A stretch of 64,000 nt of DNA from an uncultured Alistipes sp. (GTDB lineage: Bacteria; Bacteroidota; Bacteroidia; Bacteroidales; Rikenellaceae): positions 1 to 64,000 of the forward strand of contig CASDZP010000002.1 of NCBI GenBank assembly GCA_949285535.1, written 5' to 3'. Shown here in pieces: positions 58,779-64,000 of the stretch (its first letter is position 1; every line of letters starts with the position of its first letter). Under the pieces are notes generated by a model. It ran no database searches. It saw only the letters and a program-made list of their open reading frames with translations, and was not told the DNA's origin. The position numbers and the translations under genes are program-made.

Positions 58779-59834
58779 ATGTATAAACATTTGATTAGAC
58801 CGTTGCTTTTCTGTCTCTCGGCGGAAAAGGCGCACAACGTCACCATGTTCATGTTGAGGGCGGCACGTTTCGTTCCCTTTTATCGCTCTATCTCAAAGGC
58901 GCTTTTCTCAATGGAGCATTCCGCTTTGGAGCGAGAGGTATTCGGCATGAAGTTCCCCAACCCGATAGGTTTGGCGGCGGGTCTTGACAAAAATGCCGTC
59001 GCATATAACGAACTTTCGGCTCTCGGATTCGGCTTTATCGAAGTTGGTACAATTACCCCCAAACCGCAGCCTGGTAATCCGAAACCGAGACTGTTCCGTC
59101 TCATCGGAGACAGGGCCATAATTAATCGCATGGGTTTCAACAACAAAGGTGTCGAGGCGGCAATCAAAAATCTGAAACACAAGCATAAAACCATTGTAGG
59201 CGGAAATTTGGGCAAGAATACCCTTACGCCTAACGATAAAGCTCCTGCGGACTATCTAAAACTGTTTCGTCTGCTCTATGAGCATGTCGATTATTTTGTC
59301 ATAAACGTAAGCTGTCCCAATGTCGCCAATCTCGGCAAATTGCAGTCGAGTGAGGCGCTCAAAGAGATTGTGGACGGCGTGACCGATTTCCGCAGAGGAC
59401 AGACGGCATATCGCCCCATTCTTCTGAAAATATCGCCCGATTTGAGTCACGAACAGATTGACGACGCCATAAACGTGATGCGTGAATGCGGTCTCGACGG
59501 TATCGTCGCCACCAACACCACCATTTCGCGTGACGGACTTTCCACTCCGTCGGATGTAGTCGCCTCAATAGGTAACGGCGGTTTAAGCGGTGCTCCCCTT
59601 ACCAAACGGTCTCTGGAGATTGTTCGATATGTTCATGAGAAGACAGAGGGCAAATATCCTATTATCGGTGTGGGCGGTATTCTTACCGAGGATGACGCCG
59701 TGAACATGATAAAGGCGGGCGCGTCGCTGATTCAGATATATTCGGGATTCATCTACAACGGTCCCGGATTCATCAAGCGCATTTGTCGCCGTCTTGTCGA
59801 GGAGTACGAGAAAGAAAACGGAGCAAAACAATGA
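58779..59834 (+). CDS. pyrD: Dihydroorotate dehydrogenase (quinone)
   Basis: 351 residues from the ATG at 58779 (MYKHLIRPLLFCLSAEKAHN). The N-terminal amphipathic membrane-binding extension marks the class 2 enzyme. FGMKFPNPIGLAAGLDKN, FVINVSCPNVANLGKLQS (Ser base of class 2), ANTTISRDGL and IIGVGGILTEDDA are seen. It oxidises dihydroorotate with FMN and quinone. The stop overlaps the cinA ATG by 4 bp. Confidence 0.94.
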   Translation: MYKHLIRPLLFCLSAEKAHNVTMFMLRAARFVPFYRSISKALFSMEHSALEREVFGMKFPNPIGLAAGLDKNAVAYNELSALGFGFIEVGTITPKPQPGNPKPRLFRLIGDRAIINRMGFNNKGVEAAIKNLKHKHKTIVGGNLGKNTLTPNDKAPADYLKLFRLLYEHVDYFVINVSCPNVANLGKLQSSEALKEIVDGVTDFRRGQTAYRPILLKISPDLSHEQIDDAINVMRECGLDGIVATNTTISRDGLSTPSDVVASIGNGGLSGAPLTKRSLEIVRYVHEKTEGKYPIIGVGGILTEDDAVNMIKAGASLIQIYSGFIYNGPGFIKRICRRLVEEYEKENGAKQ

Positions 59835-61090
59835 AAGCCAAAATTATAACTATCGGCGATGAGATACTGATAGGCCAGATTGTCGATACCAATTCGGCAT
59901 GGATGGCAACGGAGCTTAACAAAGCGGGTATCGCCGTGGATGAGATATTGTCGATATCAGATGATGAGCGTACAATCATAGATACCCTCTCCGAATCGCT
60001 GGAGAGCCATAAGCTCACGTTGGTTACGGGCGGTCTCGGTCCGACAAAGGACGACATAACCAAACGCGCGTTGTGCAAACTGTTCGACTGCGACATGAAA
60101 AACGATGTCCGAAGCTATGAGCATAACGAAAAGATGCTCACGGAAAGAGGTATCGGATTTACGGAGCTTAACAAAGAGCAGTCTCTCGTTCCGAGCGTAT
60201 GCCGAGTACTTTTTAACAGAAACGGTACCGCTCCGGGTATGCTTTTTGAACGTAACGGTCATTTCTTGGCGTCGATGCCGGGGGTACCTTATGAGATGAA
60301 GGCGATATTCTCCGAGGAGCTGTCACCTTTGTTTGCGGAGATGACAGAGGGCGGATGCGTGATGCACAGAACGATGATAACCACTGGTATCGCCGAGTCT
60401 ATTCTCGCTCAAAAGATTGAGGCGTGGGAAAACGCTCTGCCCGAGGGAATAAAATTGGCGTATCTTCCCAATCCCAACGGGGTGCGACTGCGTTTGAGCA
60501 GCTATACCCTACCCGCGGAACAGGCGTCCGCATATATAGAACAGGCTTTCGCCTCTCTCGGTGAGCTTATTCCCGAATATATAATAGGCTATGAGGATGC
60601 AACTGTCGAAAAGGTTGTCGCGGCGATGCTGACCGAAAGCGGACGTACCCTTTCGGTGGCGGAGTCATGCACAGGCGGACGCATATCGTCACGCTTTACG
60701 GCTATGGCTGGAGCGTCGGCGTACTATCTCGGCGGTGTCACCTCCTATTCCAACGATGTGAAAGCGGAAGTGTTGGGTGTCAGTCGTGACGACCTTGAAA
60801 AATTCGGCGCTGTCAGCGAACCTGTGGCAAGAGCCATGGCGGAAGGAGTGAGACGACTCACGGGAAGCGATTACGCTCTCTCGACGACGGGGATAGCGGG
60901 TCCGGACGGCGGAACAGCGGAAAAACCTGTCGGAACGGTTTGGATGGCTGTCGCCACTCCGCACGGTACTATTGCAGAAAAACGTGTTTTCAACGCTGAA
61001 AGAGCCGTGACTATAGAGCGTGCCTCCGCTTTTGTCATAGACATGTTGCGGAAAGAATTGTTGAATGAGAAAAACGGTTCCGAAAGATAG
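59831..61090 (+). CDS. cinA: CinA family protein (nicotinamide-nucleotide amidase)
   Basis: 419 residues from the ATG at 59831 (MKAKIITIGDEILIGQIVDTNS), overlapping the pyrD stop by ATGA. The N-terminal MoCF-like (COG1058) domain has TGGLGPTKDDITKRAL and MPGVPYEMKAIF. The C-terminal PncC-type amidohydrolase domain has VAESCTGGRISSRFTAMAGASAYYLGG and STTGIAGPDGGTAEKPVGTVWMA. The pair is known to recycle NMN and remove ADP-ribose. Both halves look intact. Confidence 0.92.
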   Translation: MKAKIITIGDEILIGQIVDTNSAWMATELNKAGIAVDEILSISDDERTIIDTLSESLESHKLTLVTGGLGPTKDDITKRALCKLFDCDMKNDVRSYEHNEKMLTERGIGFTELNKEQSLVPSVCRVLFNRNGTAPGMLFERNGHFLASMPGVPYEMKAIFSEELSPLFAEMTEGGCVMHRTMITTGIAESILAQKIEAWENALPEGIKLAYLPNPNGVRLRLSSYTLPAEQASAYIEQAFASLGELIPEYIIGYEDATVEKVVAAMLTESGRTLSVAESCTGGRISSRFTAMAGASAYYLGGVTSYSNDVKAEVLGVSRDDLEKFGAVSEPVARAMAEGVRRLTGSDYALSTTGIAGPDGGTAEKPVGTVWMAVATPHGTIAEKRVFNAERAVTIERASAFVIDMLRKELLNEKNGSER

Positions 61091-61148
61091 AAATCGGAGA
61101 AAATAATCACAAAATAATGGTTTTATGCGATAAAAAAGCGTGAGACTA

Positions 61149-61179
61149 TTGTTTTTTTATGTGATAAACATTATCTTCG
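61149..61179 (+). promoter_or_regulatory. Candidate promoter of rpmB-rpmG
   Basis: TATCTTCG at 61172-61179 with TTG at 61149-61151, about 20 bp apart. The ATG of rpmB is about 115 bp downstream, leaving a leader in which I see no named structure. Confidence 0.4.
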
Positions 61180-61293
61180 CACCCGAGTTGAAGTGTATTT
61201 CGGTATGTCTCATGGTGTTAACTCATTGTTTGACCGATTGTTATACACATTCCGCTCGAAAAATTTTTAATTAATTAATAACGGTTTTTTCAG

Positions 61294-61527
61294 ATGAAAG
61301 TTTGTCAGATTACCGGTAAAACGGCTCAGGTGGGTCACAACGTGTCTCACTCGAACAAGAAGACCAAAAAAATCTTCAGCCCCAACTTGAAGGTGAAAAG
61401 ATTTTATTGGGAAGAAGAAAACAGATGGATTACCCTCAAGGTTTCAGCCAAAGGTATCCGCACCATCAACAAAAAAGGTCTTGACGCGGCTCTCAGAGAA
61501 GCTTGCGCTCTCGGCATCATTTACTAA
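61294..61527 (+). CDS. rpmB: 50S ribosomal protein L28
   Basis: 77 residues (MKVCQITGKTAQVGHNVSHSNKKTKKIF), the usual length. HSNKKTKKIFSPNLK and WITLKVSAKGIRTINKKG are conserved. It starts the operon with L33 and the DUF4295 protein, in the Bacteroidetes order. Confidence 0.95.
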   Translation: MKVCQITGKTAQVGHNVSHSNKKTKKIFSPNLKVKRFYWEEENRWITLKVSAKGIRTINKKGLDAALREACALGIIY

Positions 61528-61547
61528 TTAAGTTTCAATAATCAGTT

Positions 61548-61730
61548 ATGGCAAAAAAAGGTAACAGAGTTCAGGTTATCTTGGAGTGTACTGAACACAA
61601 AGAGAGCGGTATGCCCGGTATGTCGAGGTATATCACAACCAAAAACAAGAAAAACACTCCCGACAGAATGGAGCGTAAGAAATACAACCCCATCCTCAAG
61701 AGAGTAACAATTCACAGAGAGATTAAATAA
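61548..61730 (+). CDS. rpmG: 50S ribosomal protein L33
   Basis: 60 residues ([20 protein letters not shown]), 20 bp after rpm[22 protein letters not shown] is typical. It lacks the CxxC pairs, so this is the zinc-free form. Confidence 0.94.
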   Translation: MAKKGNRVQVILECTEHKESGMPGMSRYITTKNKKNTPDRMERKKYNPILKRVTIHREIK

Positions 61731-61738
61731 CACGAACC

Positions 61739-61894
61739 ATGGCAAAGAAAGTAGTCGCAACACTCAAAACGGGTACAGGTAAAAGCAGAACCAAATGCAT
61801 CAAAATGGTTAAGTCTGAAAAGACAGGTGCTTACACTTTCAAAACCGAAGTTGTGCCCAACGAAGAGATAAAAGATTTCTTCAACCGTAAATAA
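61739..61894 (+). CDS. DUF4295 family small basic protein
   Basis: 51 residues (MAKKVVATLKTGTGKSRTKC), starting 8 bp after rpmG. It is strongly basic, ends EVVPNEEIKDFFNRK, and matches the DUF4295 family found after rpmG in Bacteroidetes. A ribosome-associated role is likely from context only. Confidence 0.88.
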   Translation: MAKKVVATLKTGTGKSRTKCIKMVKSEKTGAYTFKTEVVPNEEIKDFFNRK

Positions 61895-61928
61895 TTTATG
61901 TTTTAAGCGGGTTTATGCCCCTTAATAC

Positions 61929-61960
61929 AAAAAGCGTCTTGTTTTACACAGACGCTTTTT
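61929..61960 (+). terminator. Terminator of the rpmB-rpmG operon
   Basis: AAAAAGCGTCT pairs with AGACGCTTTTT around a 10-nt loop, 34 bp after the DUF4295 stop. The ftsY -33 element lies in its loop. Confidence 0.85.
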
Positions 61961-61969
61961 GTATTTTTG
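61939..61969 (+). promoter_or_regulatory. Promoter of ftsY, overlapping the upstream terminator
   Basis: TATTTTTG (61962-61969) with TTG (61939-61941) 20 bp upstream; the start of ftsY is at 61996. The -33 part lies inside the terminator stem-loop of the ribosomal-protein operon. Confidence 0.5.
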
Positions 61970-61995
61970 TAGCGTACGTACATAAATTTTAGCGC

Positions 61996-62967
61996 ATGGG
62001 ATTCTTCTCCATATTCAAAAAAAACGATACAGAGCAGAAAAACGAGGCTCTGGATCTCGAAAAAGGACTCGCCAAGAGCAAAGAGTCCATCTTCTCAAAA
62101 ATATCGCGAGCGGTCGCGGGTAAATCAAAGGTTGACGATGAGGTTTTGGACTCTCTCGAAGAGAGTCTCATCAGCTCGGATGTGGGTGTCGATACCACGG
62201 TCAAAATCATAGAACGCATCGAAAAAAGGGTGGCTAAAGACAAATACATGTCCACCGACGAGCTTGACACAATCCTGCGTACGGAGATTGCGTCGCTTCT
62301 CTCTGAACGTGGCGACGGGTCGTCTATCGACGGTTATCACAAAATCGACGGCATGCCTTATGTGGTTATGGTTGTCGGCGTAAACGGCGTGGGCAAGACC
62401 ACAACCATAGGCAAGATTGCGGCACGACTGACCGCATCGGGTAAAAAGGTTTTTCTCGGCGCGGCGGATACATTCAGGGCTGCAGCGATAGACCAGCTCT
62501 GTGTATGGGGTGAGCGTGCGGGTGCCACGGTCATAAAACAGACAATGGGCGCCGACCCCGCGTCCGTGGCTTTCGATACGCTGAAATCGGCTGTCGCGCA
62601 GGGTGCCGATGTGGTTATCATCGATACGGCGGGACGTCTGCACAATAAGATTAACCTCATGAACGAGTTGACGAAGATACGCAATGTCATGTCAAAAGTT
62701 GTGCCCGACGCTCCGCACGAAGTGTTGCTCGTTCTCGACGGCTCTACGGGACAGAACGCCATTGAACAGGCGCGTCAGTTCACCGAGGCGACAAAAGTTA
62801 CCGCTTTGGCTGTCACCAAGCTCGACGGAACGGCAAAAGGCGGTGTGGTGATAGGTATAAGCGACCGTTTCTCTGTACCCGTACGCTTCATCGGTGTAGG
62901 CGAGGGAGTGGAACATCTTCAGGAATTCGACAGCAAACTGTTTGTCGATACGTTGTTTAAGAAATAG
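61996..62967 (+). CDS. ftsY: Signal recognition particle receptor FtsY
   Basis: 323 residues, the compact form with a short acidic N-terminal region (about 1-40) then N and G domains. G1 GVNGVGKTTTIGKIA, ADTFRAAAIDQL, DTAGRLHNKINLMNEL and TKLDGTAKGG. It docks ribosome-SRP complexes to the membrane translocon by GTP-driven pairing with Ffh. rimO follows 2 bp downstream. Confidence 0.96.
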   Translation: MGFFSIFKKNDTEQKNEALDLEKGLAKSKESIFSKISRAVAGKSKVDDEVLDSLEESLISSDVGVDTTVKIIERIEKRVAKDKYMSTDELDTILRTEIASLLSERGDGSSIDGYHKIDGMPYVVMVVGVNGVGKTTTIGKIAARLTASGKKVFLGAADTFRAAAIDQLCVWGERAGATVIKQTMGADPASVAFDTLKSAVAQGADVVIIDTAGRLHNKINLMNELTKIRNVMSKVVPDAPHEVLLVLDGSTGQNAIEQARQFTEATKVTALAVTKLDGTAKGGVVIGISDRFSVPVRFIGVGEGVEHLQEFDSKLFVDTLFKK

Positions 62968-62969
62968 TG

Positions 62970-64000
62970 ATGAAAAGCAAGAAAATAAATATAATAACGC
63001 TCGGATGCTCGAAAAACACCGTCGATTCGGAACGTCTGCTGGGGCATTTCGCGCTGGCGGGCTTCAGTGTCGTTCATGACGCAGACGCCGATGCGGCGGA
63101 TACGGTGGTGATTAACACTTGCGGTTTTACGGCGGACGCTAAAGACGAGTCGATAGAGATGATTTTGCGTATGGCTTATGCCAAACGTGAGGGAATCATA
63201 AAGAGACTCTATGTAGTCGGATGTCTATCGGAGCGTTACAGAGACGAATTGCGAGAGGAGCTTCCCGAAGTTGACGCCTTCTTCGGTGTGAACGACATGA
63301 GGCAGATAATCGAGGAGGTGTACGGCAAGACGGTGCCTTTGAGAACGGAACGACGTCTCACTACCCCGCCCCATTATGCTTATCTGAAAATTTCGGAGGG
63401 ATGTAACTGGGGGTGCGGTTACTGTGCGATACCCCTTATAAGGGGCAAACATGTCTCTGTTCCCATGGAAGAGCTGCTGGAAGAGGCGGAATCGCTTGCG
63501 GCAAAAGGCGTAAAGGAGCTTATGGTGATAGCGCAGGACACCACCTATTACGGTCTCGACCTTTACGGGGAGCGTAAGCTCGGAGAGCTGTTGCGAAAAC
63601 TATGCCGTATAAACGGTATAGAGTGGATAAGACTTCACTATGCCTACCCCACTCATTTTCCCGAAGATGTGATTGAGGTTATGGCTTCGGAGCCGAAAAT
63701 ATGCAAATATCTCGACATACCATTTCAGCATATCTCTGACAGAATGCTCTCCTCTATGCGCAGAGGGCTCACCAAACAGCAGACTCTCGAACTGATAGAC
63801 AAGTTGCGTGAGAAAGTGCCGGGTATCGTGTTAAGAACAACCCTTATTGTCGGTTATCCCGGCGAAAGCAAAGACGATTTCAACGAGTTGCTCGAATTTG
63901 TCGAGAAAGAGCGTTTTGACAGGCTCGGAGTGTTTACCTATTCTGAAGAAGAGGGAACATATTCTGCAAAGAACCTGAAAGACGACGTTTCTCCGAAAGA
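62970..64000 (+). CDS. rimO: Ribosomal protein S12 methylthiotransferase RimO (cut by window end)
   Basis: Starts at the ATG at 62970 (MKSKKINIITLGCSKNTVDS) and is open to the last base, so the C-terminal TRAM domain is missing here. The UPF0004 domain has TLGCSKN, VINTCGFTADAKDESIE and VGCLSERYR. The radical SAM cluster is GCNWGCGYCAIP (Cx3Cx2C). DIPFQHISDRML and RTTLIVGYPGES favour RimO over MiaB, as does the early SKNTVDSE. It adds methylthio to Asp of ribosomal protein S12. Translationally linked to ftsY by the 2-bp gap. Confidence 0.93.
   Translation, partial: MKSKKINIITLGCSKNTVDSERLLGHFALAGFSVVHDADADAADTVVINTCGFTADAKDESIEMILRMAYAKREGIIKRLYVVGCLSERYRDELREELPEVDAFFGVNDMRQIIEEVYGKTVPLRTERRLTTPPHYAYLKISEGCNWGCGYCAIPLIRGKHVSVPMEELLEEAESLAAKGVKELMVIAQDTTYYGLDLYGERKLGELLRKLCRINGIEWIRLHYAYPTHFPEDVIEVMASEPKICKYLDIPFQHISDRMLSSMRRGLTKQQTLELIDKLREKVPGIVLRTTLIVGYPGESKDDFNELLEFVEKERFDRLGVFTYSEEEGTYSAKNLKDDVSPK

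Overview
This 64 kb window is chromosomal DNA of a member of the Bacteroidota, most likely order Bacteroidales (genus not resolved). The evidence is clade-typical genes (a DUF2027/Smr protein, DUF4834, DUF4295 after rpmB-rpmG, a GIN-domain DUF2807 protein, a Bacteroidetes-type DnaA, GyrB and phospho-sugar mutase), promoters of the TTTG-N18/19-TAnnTTTG type in front of tRNAs and housekeeping genes, and scarce Shine-Dalgarno sequences. Gene content (rubredoxin, a GGDD-type phosphofructokinase, Ptb-Buk and Pta-AckA) points to a fermentative anaerobe. There are no rRNA genes, CRISPR arrays, recognisable transposases or prophage genes.

Layout. 1-3.6 kb is AT-rich: a degenerate 20-30 bp repeat, then an XRE-type DNA-binding protein with a very long acidic middle, with TACA-N2-TGTA inverted repeats around and inside the gene. 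3.6-14.8 kb is a minus-strand run: metal ABC transporter ATPase and lipoprotein, free-Met-R-sulfoxide reductase, gyrB, an FtsE with a 345-residue disordered tail, dnaB, a YgiQ radical SAM protein and queA. 14.9-24.3 kb is mostly plus strand: Smr protein, a frameshifted cupin, purB, rubredoxin, asnS, ettA, hisS. 24.7-27.6 kb (minus) holds an inositol-monophosphatase-family gene, a small membrane protein, zupT and meaB. 27.7-33.8 kb (plus) holds a MATE exporter and the complete leuACDB operon. 34.1-40.1 kb has tRNA-Glu, a glycosyltransferase, tRNA-Thr and a set of secreted or membrane proteins. 40.4-52.8 kb has central metabolism (phospho-sugar mutase, PPi-type PFK, class II aldolase, buk-ptb, ackA-pta) with dnaA and a DUF2148 protein between. 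53.3-64 kb (plus) has dnaE, trxA, pdxB, pyrD-cinA, rpmB-rpmG-DUF4295, ftsY and the start of rimO.

Most unusual signal. Two unrelated minus-strand genes (ends at 24698 and 36815) are each followed by an imperfect inverted copy of their own 3' end (about 75 and 105 bp), forming large palindromes centred on the stop codon or on the terminator. In both cases the outer edge of the copy abuts the same roughly 100 bp repeat (24470-24600 and 36561-36669), which carries a GGGGC-TGT-GCCCC hairpin. This looks like a small dispersed repeat linked to fold-back copying of the neighbouring gene's tail; I do not recognise it as a described element.

How the genes work together. Sugars flow through the phospho-sugar mutase, PFK and aldolase to acyl-CoA, and the two adjacent acyltransferase/kinase pairs can make ATP from butyryl-CoA and acetyl-CoA. 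Replication and translation functions (dnaA, dnaB, gyrB, dnaE, asnS, hisS, ettA, queA, ribosomal proteins, ftsY, rimO) are spread between the metabolic blocks.
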